Assembly (NCBI RefSeq): GCF_004053875.1
Contig: NZ_SBIP01000002.1
Location: 248,001-312,000, forward strand
Length of the DNA: 64,000 bases
From: Neorhizobium lilium
Lineage (GTDB): Bacteria > Pseudomonadota > Alphaproteobacteria > Rhizobiales > Rhizobiaceae
Reading direction: 5' to 3'
Shown: piece by piece, positions 1 through 8,700 of the stretch
How the letters are laid out: each line of letters opens with the position of its first letter
How positions within the stretch are numbered: the stretch's first letter is position 1
Made by a program: the position numbers and the translations under genes
The notes under the pieces: model-generated
The model's database searches: none
What the model was told of the DNA's origin: nothing
Seen by the model: only the letters and a program-made list of their open reading frames with translations

Positions 1-521
1 CGCCGGATGCGGACGTCGCGAATGGTCAAGCCCAAGGTCTCGCCAGCCGTGTTCAGGTCGGCACGCACTTCCTGCATCATCGAAGCACGCTCGTTGGAAA
101 GAGCAGCGTCGAAGTTGCGCAAGCCGTAGACGCGGCGCAAAGCCGCATCGAGACGCGTACGAAGCCGCGATTCAGCCGATTCGCGGTCGCCGGACACGGT
201 TTCGCGGAAGAGCCGCGGATCGGTGATCGAATAGACAACGAAGGCATCGACCTCATAGAAGGCACCGCCACGGACCTGAACGCGGATATTGTCCAGATCG
301 AACCGGAGTGCCCGGTCTTCCACGAACTGAACGCGGTCGGCATCCATGAAGCCGAAGGGCAGCTTGAAATAGATGCCGGGTTCGCGCTTGACGTCCTGGA
401 TCTCGCCGAAGCGCACGACGATTGCCTGTTCGCGCTCGTTCACAACGAAGACGGACGAGTAGATCAGGAATAGCAGAACGGCGAGGCCGATCAGGAATGC
501 GGGGAAACGATTGGAGATCAT
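1..521 (-). CDS. hflC: HflC, membrane protease modulator (3' end outside window)
   Basis: HflC forms a membrane complex with HflK that modulates the FtsH protease; both are SPFH/prohibitin-domain proteins with an N-terminal anchor and a periplasmic body. About 173 codons are visible. They begin with MISNRFPAFLIG and a hydrophobic anchor, followed by the SPFH stretch NEREQAIVVRFGEI and a region rich in charged residues. The start ATG at 521 overlaps the hflK stop codon (ATGA), so the two are translationally coupled. The C-terminal part runs off the left edge. The reading is unambiguous from the pairing with hflK. Confidence 0.95.
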   Translation of the reverse strand, partial: MISNRFPAFLIGLAVLLFLIYSSVFVVNEREQAIVVRFGEIQDVKREPGIYFKLPFGFMDADRVQFVEDRALRFDLDNIRVQVRGGAFYEVDAFVVYSITDPRLFRETVSGDRESAESRLRTRLDAALRRVYGLRNFDAALSNERASMMQEVRADLNTAGETLGLTIRDVRIR

Positions 522-1633
522 CGGGTCGCCCCCTGCGCCTGACCGGGCTGGGCTCGGTTGATTTCATTGAGCGGCAGATAAGGAACGACGCCCTGCTTGT
601 CGTCGAGAATGATCTTGTTCGAATTCTTCAACACGGCTTCCATGGTTTCAAGGAAGATGCGCCGCCGGGTAACTTCCGGAGCATTGGCATATTGTTCGTG
701 GATGGAGATGAAGCGCTGCGCCTCACCCTGCGCCTCGTTCACGACGCGGTCCTTGTAGGCGGACGCCTCTTCACGAATCTGAGCGCCCTGGCCGCGAGCC
801 TGACCGAGCTTCTGGTTGGCGTACTGGTTTGCTTCTTCGAGGAAACGATCCTCGTCCTGTTCGGCGCGCTGTACTTCCTCGAAGGCATCGGCCACTTCGC
901 GCGGCGGAGCAGCGTCCTCGATCGGTACGGCCGTGATGGAAATGCCGGAGCCGTAGGTATCCATCGTACCCTGAATGATGTTGCGCACTTCCGTTGAGAC
1001 GCTTTCGCGGTTGTCACGGAAAATATCCTGTGCAGGACGGCGGCCCACCACTTCGCGCATGGCGCTCTCGGATACCTGCTGCAAGGTCGCAGCCGGGCCT
1101 TCGAGCTTGAAGAGATAAGCCTTGGGATCGGTAACCGTGAACAGCACTGAGAACTGTACGTTGACGATGTTCTGGTCGCCGGTCAGCATCCAGCCGGCAT
1201 TGGAATTCGAGCCGCGAGGTGCGCCGATATTCTGCTGCTGCTCCGTGACCTTCACGATTTCGACCGATTCGAAGGGCCAGAAATGGAAGTGCAGGCCGGG
1301 CATGGAGATCTCGTCCTTGGGTCGGCCGAATCGCAATTCGACGCCGCGCTCGTCGGGCTGCACCGTGTAGACGGACTGGAAGACAAGGAACGCGACGATG
1401 ACGAGCAGCACGATCACGGAGGCGCCGCCGTTGAAGCCACCGGGCATGACGCCCCGCAGGCGATCCTGGCTGCGCCGGATGATGTCCTCCAGGTCAGGCG
1501 GTCCGCCATTGCCGCTTCCACGCGGCCGGTTCGGTCCCTGCCCCCATGGGCCTTGGTTGTTACCGCCGCCACCGCCGCTTCCGCCGCCGCCCCAAGGGCC
1601 GCCGCCGCCACCATTCTGATTGCTCCAGGGCAT
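518..1633 (-). CDS. hflK: HflK, membrane protease modulator
   Basis: 371-residue partner of HflC in the FtsH-regulating SPFH complex. The N-terminal 40 or so residues are a Gly/Pro/Asn low-complexity cytoplasmic tail, as is usual for HflK. A transmembrane segment (VIVLLVIVAFLVFQSVY) comes next, then the SPFH domain starting near QPDERGVELRFG. The C-terminal half is a charged helical region (YANQKLGQARGQGAQIREEA). I chose the ATG at 1633 rather than the adjacent upstream TTG because AGAGG sits five bases before it. It leads the hflK-hflC operon and follows folA by about 135 bp, which leaves room for its own promoter. Confidence 0.96.
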   Translation of the reverse strand: MPWSNQNGGGGGPWGGGGSGGGGGNNQGPWGQGPNRPRGSGNGGPPDLEDIIRRSQDRLRGVMPGGFNGGASVIVLLVIVAFLVFQSVYTVQPDERGVELRFGRPKDEISMPGLHFHFWPFESVEIVKVTEQQQNIGAPRGSNSNAGWMLTGDQNIVNVQFSVLFTVTDPKAYLFKLEGPAATLQQVSESAMREVVGRRPAQDIFRDNRESVSTEVRNIIQGTMDTYGSGISITAVPIEDAAPPREVADAFEEVQRAEQDEDRFLEEANQYANQKLGQARGQGAQIREEASAYKDRVVNEAQGEAQRFISIHEQYANAPEVTRRRIFLETMEAVLKNSNKIILDDKQGVVPYLPLNEINRAQPGQAQGATR

Positions 1634-1768
1634 CAAAACCTCTTTGTTATTGCCACTCCCATGCCGACGGTCCCTTGTTCCAGGATCCCGGCCTTGCCGT
1701 TATAGGTATGACGCGGGCCGCTTTCAACGCGGCCTCAATAACTTCCCAGTGTTTGGTAACGAAATGGC

Positions 1769-2296
1769 TCAGTTTGTCGCGGCGCGGCGGGTATAGACGA
1801 CGAAGCGCGTCGGATATGTGTCGCTCTCGCCGGCGGGATAGGCCGTTTCCTCGCCCATTTCGAATACGGCGGGATCTATCTCAGGAAAGAAAGTATCCCC
1901 GTCCCCAATCTCTGCCTCAACATGGGTAACGTAAAGGCGGTCAGCCTTCTGGATCGCCTGGGCGTAGATCTCGCCGCCCCCCAGTATCCCAACCTCTTCT
2001 GCCCCGGTATCTACCGCAATCGTTTGCGCCAGCGCTAGAGCCTCATCCAGCGAAGTCGCCACCTGCGCGCCATCGACGTGCAAATCGGGACTGCGCGACA
2101 CGATGATGTGTGGACGCCCCGGCAACGGCTTGCCGCCAAAGGATTCGAGCGTCTTGCGCCCGACGATCATCGGTTTCCCGAGCGTCATCGCCTTGAAGCG
2201 CTTCAGGTCGGTGGAAAGCCGCCATGGCATGCCACCGTCCCGCCCGATCACGCGGTTGCGGGACATGGCAACGAAAATGGCGACCGGCACAGTCAT
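1769..2296 (-). CDS. folA: Dihydrofolate reductase
   Basis: Reduces dihydrofolate to tetrahydrofolate with NADPH, regenerating the cofactor oxidised by thymidylate synthase encoded just upstream. The 175-residue length is normal for a bacterial DHFR. Motifs in order are the N-terminal strand VAIFVAMSRNRVIGRDGGMPW with the substrate-binding loop, LKRFKAMTLGKPMIVGRKTLESF, PLPGRPHIIVSR, and the NADPH-binding GILGGGEIYAQAI, ending in TFFPEID. The ATG overlaps the thyA stop by one base (TGATG), so thyA-folA is a coupled operon. An in-frame extension upstream of this ATG is only thyA antisense-frame sequence and lacks DHFR similarity. Confidence 0.97.
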   Translation of the reverse strand: MTVPVAIFVAMSRNRVIGRDGGMPWRLSTDLKRFKAMTLGKPMIVGRKTLESFGGKPLPGRPHIIVSRSPDLHVDGAQVATSLDEALALAQTIAVDTGAEEVGILGGGEIYAQAIQKADRLYVTHVEAEIGDGDTFFPEIDPAVFEMGEETAYPAGESDTYPTRFVVYTRRAATN

Positions 2297-3090
2297 CAGA
2301 CTGCCACTGCCGCCTTGATATGCGGATCGGCCTGATAGCCTTCCAGCGTAAAGTCCTCGAAGCGGAAGGAGAAGATGTCCTTCACGTCGGGGTTGATGCG
2401 CATGGTCGGCAGCGGTTTCGGACTGCGGGTCAGTTGCAGCCGCGCCTGGTCGAAATGATCCGAATAGATGTGCGTATCGCCCAGCGTATGGACGAAATCG
2501 CCAGGCTTCAGCCCCACCACCTGCGCCACCATCAGCGTCAACAAAGCGTAGGAGGCGATGTTGAAGGGCACACCGAGAAACACGTCTCCGGACCGCTGGT
2601 AAAGCTGGCAGGAGAGTTTGCCATTGGAGACGTAGAACTGGAACAGGCAGTGGCATGGCGGCAAAGCCATCTCGTCCACTTCCGCCGGGTTCCACGCCGA
2701 TACGATGTGACGACGGGAATTCGGGTTGACCTTCAGCCCCTCGATCAGTTGGGCGATCTGGTCGATATGTCCGCCATCCGCTGCCGGCCAGGACCGCCAC
2801 TGATGCCCGTAGACGGGACCGAGGTCGCCATTTTCGTCGGCCCAGTCATCCCATATGGAGACGCCGTTTTCCTTCAGGTAGGCGATGTTCGTATCGCCTT
2901 TCAGGAACCACAGCAGTTCATGGATGATCGACTTCAGGTGCAGCTTCTTGGTGGTGAGCACCGGGAAGCCTTCCGAGAGATCGAACCGCATCTGGTGTCC
3001 GAACACGGAGCGCGTGCCCTTGCCCGTGCGGTCGCCGCGGTCGGTGCCCTGTTCCATCACATGGCGGAGAAGATCGAGATACTGTTTCAT
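2296..3090 (-). CDS. thyA: Thymidylate synthase
   Basis: Makes dTMP from dUMP with methylene-tetrahydrofolate, the sole de novo dTMP route when no thyX is present. The 264 residues from [13 protein letters not shown] match the family length. The catalytic cysteine lies in [13 protein letters not shown], the dUMP-binding region is in [23 protein letters not shown], and the C-terminal AAVAV-type tail closes the active site. A GTG three codons upstream (3099) has AGGA better spaced before it, so the true start may be there; the difference is three residues. The gene is coupled to folA, so production and recycling of folate are co-expressed. Confidence 0.96.
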   Translation of the reverse strand: MKQYLDLLRHVMEQGTDRGDRTGKGTRSVFGHQMRFDLSEGFPVLTTKKLHLKSIIHELLWFLKGDTNIAYLKENGVSIWDDWADENGDLGPVYGHQWRSWPAADGGHIDQIAQLIEGLKVNPNSRRHIVSAWNPAEVDEMALPPCHCLFQFYVSNGKLSCQLYQRSGDVFLGVPFNIASYALLTLMVAQVVGLKPGDFVHTLGDTHIYSDHFDQARLQLTRSPKPLPTMRINPDVKDIFSFRFEDFTLEGYQADPHIKAAVAV

Positions 3091-3184
3091 GGAAGCCACC
3101 GATTCCTGGTCGAGCAGGCATTATAGAGACGAGGCGCGGCGTGAGCAAATCGCCGCCAGCGCCTGTCCCGGGGTTTGTGCTGCC

Positions 3185-4078
3185 TCACGCCTTCACGTAG
3201 TTCCGCCAGTTATGCTCTTCGGCAAAACCGAGAACCTCCCGGATCTTCCGGTTGCTGATCGGCGCCTCGTCCGTGCCCAGTTCCCCCAGGATCGGCGTCC
3301 CCGGCGCCCAGCGTTCGAGAAATTCGCGGGTCGGTTCCCGCGCGGTGATCGTATCGTTGACCGCGTTGAAAACCTGGAAGCCGAGACCGCTTTTCTCGAT
3401 GCAGCGATGAACGATCTGGCCAAGGTCGCGGGCGTCGATATAGCTCCAGGCATTGCGTTTGCGCGAGGGAGGATCCGCCAGGAAGCCCGGAAACTGGCTG
3501 TAATCTTCCGGCGAGATGACATTGCCGATCCGAAGCGCATAGATATCCACGCCGAACCGCATGGCAAAGGCGCGCGCTGTCTTTTCGTTGACGACCTTGG
3601 AGAGCCCGTAGCTGTCCATGGGATCGACGTCATAGTCCTCCGTGAGCGGAAAGGAATGGTAGTCCTTGTCGCCCTCGGCAAAGCAGACGCCATAGGTGGT
3701 TTCGCTCGAGGCGATGATGACCTTGCGAATGCCGAGCTTCATGGCCGCTTCGATAACATTGTAGGTCGAGGTCACATTGGCCTGGAAGGTCGCGTTGTCC
3801 GGCCGCAGAAGAATGCGTGGCACGGCGGCGAAGTGCACCACGGCATCTACAGGCGCAGGTCCCCGGCCACTCTCAAGCCCCTCGAAATCGAAGTGCATGG
3901 AAAGCGCGTTGAACACCTCGCCGCTGTCTCTGAGATCGGTCGTCAGCGTGGTCACGCCGGGATGGTCGAGCGGCACGAGATCGAGGTTGAGAACCTCATG
4001 GCCCTGATCGACGAGATAAGGCACCACATGCCGGCCGGCCTTGCCGCTTCCTCCGGTAAATACGATCCGCTTGCCCAT
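3185..4078 (-). CDS. NAD(P)-dependent epimerase/dehydratase (extended SDR)
   Basis: 297-residue extended short-chain dehydrogenase/reductase of the nucleotide-sugar epimerase/dehydratase type. The N-terminal Rossmann glycine motif is FTGGSGKAGRH. The acidic residue that usually selects NAD over NADP ends strand two (LNLDLVPLDH), and the catalytic Tyr-Lys pair is in DSYGLSKVVNEK after the Ser-rich VIIASSETTYG. ATG at 4078 is preceded by AGGAGG ten bases upstream, so I reject the in-frame extension to 4210. It stands alone between thyA and the tmRNA gene and has no sugar-pathway neighbours, so the substrate cannot be named. Fold is certain, reaction is not. Confidence 0.85.
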   Translation of the reverse strand: MGKRIVFTGGSGKAGRHVVPYLVDQGHEVLNLDLVPLDHPGVTTLTTDLRDSGEVFNALSMHFDFEGLESGRGPAPVDAVVHFAAVPRILLRPDNATFQANVTSTYNVIEAAMKLGIRKVIIASSETTYGVCFAEGDKDYHSFPLTEDYDVDPMDSYGLSKVVNEKTARAFAMRFGVDIYALRIGNVISPEDYSQFPGFLADPPSRKRNAWSYIDARDLGQIVHRCIEKSGLGFQVFNAVNDTITAREPTREFLERWAPGTPILGELGTDEAPISNRKIREVLGFAEEHNWRNYVKA

Positions 4079-4193
4079 GCTGTCTCTCCTCCTGATGTCA
4101 TTGCCGCAAATGCGGCCCGTATTGCGGAGAGTAACTAGCGGCGACATCCCCACTTCGCCAGAGGACGATGGAAAAGGAATGACCTTTGCCCCC

Positions 4194-4221
4194 TTTTCAT
4201 CTCCTGCCAAAGCACCTATAT
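4194..4221 (+). promoter_or_regulatory. Candidate promoter of the tmRNA gene
   Basis: CTATAT at 4216-4221 matches the usual alphaproteobacterial -10. TTTTCA at 4194-4199, with a 16-base spacer, is a weak -35 (four of six consensus bases). A start about seven bases downstream would fall at the beginning of the acceptor half of the tmRNA. The placement supports it; the -35 is poor. Confidence 0.4.
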
Positions 4222-4545
4222 CACTCGTGCCGGACTTCGGTGCGGCTATGGCAATAAACGGTCGGTGTAATAAACCTATTGGACCCGGGGGCGGTACCCG
4301 GCGCCTCCACCAAAAACCGGTTCGGTCTGCGAGACCGGCTTTTGATGGGGGCGAAATAGGATCGACAAGGGCGTAAAGATCGAACTTTTGCTCGGCATGA
4401 TACCACCGTTATCGGGTCAAACAGTGTAGTTGCAAATGACAACAACGCTAAGGGTTATGCTCTCGCTGCCTAACGGCGGTGCGGGAAACCCGAACTAAGC
4501 CCTTACGGTTAGCCCCGTAAGGCGGGGTCCGAAGGCACCTGGCAA
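4222..4545 (+). ncRNA. ssrA: tmRNA, circularly permuted two-piece form
   Basis: Rescues stalled ribosomes by trans-translation. The gene is permuted as in other alphaproteobacteria: the acceptor half comes first and ends in CCACCA at 4307-4312, then a short excised spacer, then the coding half starting at GGGGGCG (4347). That segment pairs with CGCCTCC before the CCA end and places a G-U at the third pair, the alanyl-tRNA synthetase identity element. The tag frame runs from GCA at 4432 to TAA at 4471-4473 and encodes ANDNNAKGYALAA. GTGCC (4227-4231) can pair with GGCAC (4534-4538) to hold the two mature pieces together. Outer ends are approximate. Confidence 0.93.
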
Positions 4546-4676
4546 CAGAAGCCTTCACCTTCGTTCTCCACTCGCTTACTATAGTGCCTGACTCGATTGC
4601 CGCTGCGGGCTTTTCCGTGCGCGATACACATGGCATAACCGTCTCCAACGAGACGACAATAGAAAGACAGGACCGA

Positions 4677-5183
4677 ATGGGGCAGGATCACATCCGTTAC
4701 GATATTCTGGCGCAGGACGCGCTTCGTGGCGTCATCCGCAAGGTGTTGTCCGAAGTCGCGGCAACTGGCCGGCTCCCGGGTGACCACCATTTCTTCATCA
4801 CCTTTCTCACCGGCGCGCCGGGGGTCCGGATCTCCCAGCACCTGAAGTCGAAATATCCCGAGCAGATGACGATCGTCGTCCAGCATCAGTTCTGGGACCT
4901 CAAGGTCAACGAGACGCAGTTCGAGATCGGCCTCTCCTTTTCCGATACGCCGGAGCGGCTGGTTATTCCCTTCAATACCGTGCGCGGCTTCTATGACCCA
5001 TCCGTCAACTTCGAGCTGGAGTTCGAAGTGCCCATGACGGAAGAGGAGGAGGAAGTCACCGCCGAGATCACGGCGATCCCTCTCGAACCTATCGCCAAGC
5101 CTGCGGAGGCTCAAGGCGACGCGACCGAAGAGAAGAAGCCCGGCTCAGTTGTGTCTCTCGATTCCTTCCGCAAGAAGCAGTAG
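4677..5183 (+). CDS. sspB: SspB-family ClpXP adaptor
   Basis: 168-residue alphaproteobacterial SspB homologue. The family binds the tmRNA-encoded degradation tag and delivers tagged proteins to ClpXP. The folded domain covers about residues 1-125 (IRYDILAQDALRGVIRKVL, HHFFITFLTGAPGVRIS, IVVQHQFWDLKV, RLVIPFNTVRGFYDPS). An acidic, flexible linker follows and ends in a short basic tail (SVVSLDSFRKKQ) that fits the ClpX-docking peptide of the family. ATG at 4677 is preceded by AGGA; the longer in-frame start at 4584 would add an unconserved leader. The gene sits directly downstream of tmRNA, so the tag and its reader are adjacent. DUF4169 follows 15 bp later. Confidence 0.9.
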   Translation: MGQDHIRYDILAQDALRGVIRKVLSEVAATGRLPGDHHFFITFLTGAPGVRISQHLKSKYPEQMTIVVQHQFWDLKVNETQFEIGLSFSDTPERLVIPFNTVRGFYDPSVNFELEFEVPMTEEEEEVTAEITAIPLEPIAKPAEAQGDATEEKKPGSVVSLDSFRKKQ

Positions 5184-5198
5184 GCGGAGCGCCAGGCG

Positions 5199-5396
5199 AT
5201 GAGCGCCGATGTCGTCAACCTTCGCCAGTTCCGCAAGGACAAGCGCCGGTCCGAAAAGGAAAAACAGGCGGACCAGAACCGCCTGGCCTTCGGCCGTACC
5301 AAGGTGGAGAAGTCGCTGACCAAGGCGCTGAACGACAAAGCGGCAAAAACCCTGGATCAGGGCAAGCTCGAAAATCCTTTTCGGGACAAGGACTAA
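5199..5396 (+). CDS. DUF4169 family small basic protein
   Basis: 65-residue, highly charged protein starting SADVVNLRQFRKDKRR and ending NPFRDKD, which matches the DUF4169 family of short rhizobial proteins. It has no membrane segment and no catalytic motif; it is predicted to be a single Lys/Arg/Asp-rich helix. It starts 15 bp after sspB and is probably in the same transcript. Its role is unknown. An interaction with the SspB/ClpXP system or with nucleic acid can only be guessed from position and charge. Confidence 0.8.
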   Translation: MSADVVNLRQFRKDKRRSEKEKQADQNRLAFGRTKVEKSLTKALNDKAAKTLDQGKLENPFRDKD

Positions 5397-5440
5397 CAGC
5401 ATTAACGCTTCGTTAGGCGCGCTCATGTCATCGCCTTGAC

Positions 5441-5471
5441 GGAGCGCAATCGACCCACTCAATTGCGCTCC
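5441..5471 (+). repeat. 10-bp perfect inverted repeat before the RHH gene
   Basis: GGAGCGCAAT (5441-5450) and ATTGCGCTCC (5462-5471) are perfect inverted copies separated by 11 bases, ending ten bases before the RHH start codon. There is no T-run, so it is a poor intrinsic terminator. An autoregulatory operator for the RHH protein, or an RNA hairpin over the ribosome-binding region, fits better. Confidence 0.75.
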
Positions 5472-5481
5472 ATCAATCACC

Positions 5482-5748
5482 ATGAAGGTGACGGGGCTAA
5501 GCTTGATCCGAAAACATTCTGCGACCTTACATGGTCATCGCACCAGTTTTTCTCTTGAAGACGAGTTCTGGCTTGAGCTGAAAGCAATAGCCGGTTCACG
5601 CAATATCAGTCTGGCAGCGTTGATCGCCGAAGTGGACGATGCCAGGAGCGAGAGCAATAATCTCTCCTCCGCCTTGCGCCTGTATGTTCTTGCCTGGCTC
5701 AAAGCTGGCACCGACGTCGCGTTAAAAAAGCCCTCAAAGCCAATCTGA
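5482..5748 (+). CDS. Ribbon-helix-helix domain protein
   Basis: 88-residue protein of the alphaproteobacterial ribbon-helix-helix family. The core is IRKHSATLHGHRTSFSLEDE followed by FWLELKAIAGSRNISLAALIAEVDDAR: a short beta strand and two helices, the dimeric DNA-binding fold used by Arc/MetJ-type repressors. The C-terminal segment NNLSSALRLYVLAWLK probably packs on the dimer. It follows DUF4169 with an 85-bp gap that contains a perfect inverted repeat, a plausible autoregulatory site. A TTG at codon 8 is an alternative start, since homologous cores begin at IRKHS. Target genes are unknown. Confidence 0.82.
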   Translation: MKVTGLSLIRKHSATLHGHRTSFSLEDEFWLELKAIAGSRNISLAALIAEVDDARSESNNLSSALRLYVLAWLKAGTDVALKKPSKPI

Positions 5749-5781
5749 CACTTTCCTGTTTCTCGGTTGCCGGGCTGCTGG

Positions 5782-8700
5782 CTACGGCTGTACGCCCGGA
5801 AAGTTGGAGCCGGGCGACAAGGAAGACCCGCCCGGCGCCGGAAGCGCGTCAGGCGTTCGGAATACGTCAGGTGTCGGCGAAATAACGAAGGGCGGTGGAC
5901 TAGTAGACTGCCGCTGGCGGTCTGCCTGGGCTTTCGCCGCAGCGGCAGCCATAGCCGCCGCTTCGGCGTCGCGGCGCTGCCTTGCCTCGTTCTCCGCCTT
6001 CTCCCGCGCCGCCTGTCTTTCGCCGGCACGGAAGGTATAGAGCGCTACTTCACGCCTCAGACGCTGCTTTTCCAGAACGCTCGCCTGCAGGGTCTCCACA
6101 CGGCGGCGCTCTTGCTCGAAGGCGCGCTGGGAAAGAAAACTGCTGACGGCCGAAACATCTACCGCTTCCTTCGGCGCGTCCAGGGAGCCGGAATAGTTGA
6201 GCCGGATGGTGGGGTCACCGCCGACTATGGCCTCATCGCCTGGATCGAAGGTCAGCCCGAGTTCGGCATTGATCTCATCGTCAAGCAGGTCGAGACGCCC
6301 TTCTCCCAGCAGCTTCGTCGCGCCAGAGGCAGCGGTCACGTTCTGCGCCCTCGCCTCACCGCCGGTGATGGTGAACGGAACCACGACATTCCCGACCTGG
6401 GTATGCCCTGCATGGATCAGCGGCGGAACGAGCGGCCGCACCCGCTCCTCGGTGATCTCGCCCTGCAGTTTGTCCGCTGCCGCCATCAGTGGCTTCAACG
6501 CCTCGGCGTTGAGGCCATCGATCCCCAGGTCCTTCAGGCGGAGCTCACCGGAGCCGCTTGCAGCATGCAGCAGCTCCGACAGGGTCTTGCCCGTCGATTC
6601 AGCCGAAAGCCCGAACGACATCCGGCCGGTTGCCACGGGCTTACCACCGCTCGCCCAGACAAGTGGCCCAAGATCGGCATTCTCGGCTGAAAGGCGCAGC
6701 TGGAGGATACCTGCACCCTCCCCGTTCGACATCATCAGCCGCCCGCCGAGCTTGCCGCCGAACCATTCGCCTGACGCATCATCGATCGTCATGCCGCCGC
6801 CGCGATAAGTCACCTTCCCTTTGAAGTCCTTCGCAGTGCCCAGGGCACCGGCGTGCAGGCTTCCAGCCTTTACGTCCAGAGACACATCGGCGCCGCCGAA
6901 GATCGGCCGCGCAAAGGGTTTAGCCGAAAATTCGTCCGTCGCCGCGTCCGTCAGCGGTCCATACACAGCCTCTGCCAGCCAGGGCAGATCCAGCGCGTCC
7001 GCCTGCAAGCTGCCCGTTGCGGGAAGACCAGGCGCCTTGCGATCGATCGAAAACGCCCCGCTGAACCCGTTGTCGGCCATGTTTCCGGTAACCGCAGTCA
7101 CATCCACTCGTTCCAGCGAGAGCTTGACGTCTCCCTCCACCTTCGCCGGAAGCCCGCTGCCGAATTGCGGGAGCCCCATGCCCATTGCCAGAAGATAGGG
7201 TTCGAAATCGGCGCTATTGAGCGAGACATGCCCTTGGCCCTCGCCAAAACCCTCGTTCTGAAGGTTGACTGCACCCTTCACCTCGGCAGAAGTCTTCGGC
7301 GTCTTGAAGGAGAGCGTCGTGGCAGCCGGACCAGTCTCGCCCTGCTTTACCGCGAGACTGAGCGTACCCGGACCATCGCCGCCGAAGGGCAATGGATCGA
7401 GACCCGCCTGGCCCAGCAGTACCGTCGCCTCGGGATTGCTGAGCGTCGCGTTCAAGGTGAACGCATCGCCGCCGGTAAGGTCGAATACACCCGGCAACGT
7501 CATTTCCGTAGCGACGCTGCTGCCATTGGACATCCCCTTGACCTTGATATTCACGCCACCGAGCGCGCCGCCCACGGCGATATCAGCGGACAGATCCGAA
7601 TTGGCGTACCAGCTGCCATTGCGCGCCAACTGGTCTAGCAGCGGATGCTGTGGAAGCCTGTCGCGCAGCATGGCAAGGAAGGCTGATGGATCGGCGGACT
7701 TGAGTGCCACAGTGCCGGAGCCGGCATAGGACAGCAGCGAGCCTTCGACGCGCCCCTTGGCCGAGACACCCGCGCCCTCGATATTGCCGATATTGAGCCG
7801 TTCGAGCGACAGCACCCCTTCGGCGATGGTGAAAGCAGTATCGACCTTGGTGGCCGCGACGCCGAGTGCGGTAAACCGGTCAGCCTTCAGGCTTGCCGCA
7901 ATGCGATGGTCGAGAACGTCCTGCCCCGCATCGTCGCCGGTCAGCAGCGACCCAAGCGCACGCATGGCATCGATATCGATCTCGTTCCCGGCAAGCATTA
8001 GCGACAGGTTCGGCATCTGGTTTGGCGGCGACTGCCGCTCCACCCGTCCCTTCAGGGTCGCAGCGCCGATAGCGAGTTCCAGGTTTTCGAAGCGCTGCAG
8101 TTGCGGCGTCAGATTGACCTTCGCTGAAAAACCCGCTGAGCGAAGCTGCCGGATCGCAGGATCCACCCGCCCTGAAAGCCAATCCGAAAGTCCTGAGGGC
8201 TGGCTCGATGCGACCAGCATGTCGCCGACGAAGGAAACCCGGTCGCGCAGGTTGAGCGCGCCCTTCGCTTCCAGCTGTGTGCGGCCCGGAAGCGTGGCCA
8301 CGCCATTGTCCACCGTCCAGCCGCGGCCTGCGGGACGCACATCCAGGCGGATGTCGCGAATGGTCGTATCGTTGATGACGATGGCGGGAAGCTTGAGGCT
8401 CGCTCGGCCCGGCACCTGCGGAATGGGGATGGAGGCCGCCATCTTGAGGAAAGCGTTGATGCGCCGTTGAGCGGAAGCGGCCGGATCGCGTCCCGTTTTC
8501 GCCTGCGGCCCATCGCCTAGCCTGTTGACGTCGATCTGCTGGCCATCCGCCGTCAGCAGGAATTCCGGTTTGAGGCCGGTATCGAGCGTTGCTTCGCCCG
8601 TCACGACATAAGGGTTGTCGGTCGCACCGACTTCAAGGCGATATTGAGGAATGCGTATCCGCTCGTTGGTAAGCTCGAACCCACCCTTGACGCGGGGGCC

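Noticed and set aside
1-1633. Gly-rich N-terminus of HflK as a frameshift or sequencing artefact
   Set aside because: A Gly/Pro/Asn-rich tail is normal in HflK and the frame remains open into the SPFH domain.
4281-4345. GC-rich hairpins near 4281-4345 as an intrinsic terminator
   Set aside because: They are the T-arm-like part of the acceptor half of tmRNA and the excised spacer; no T-run follows.
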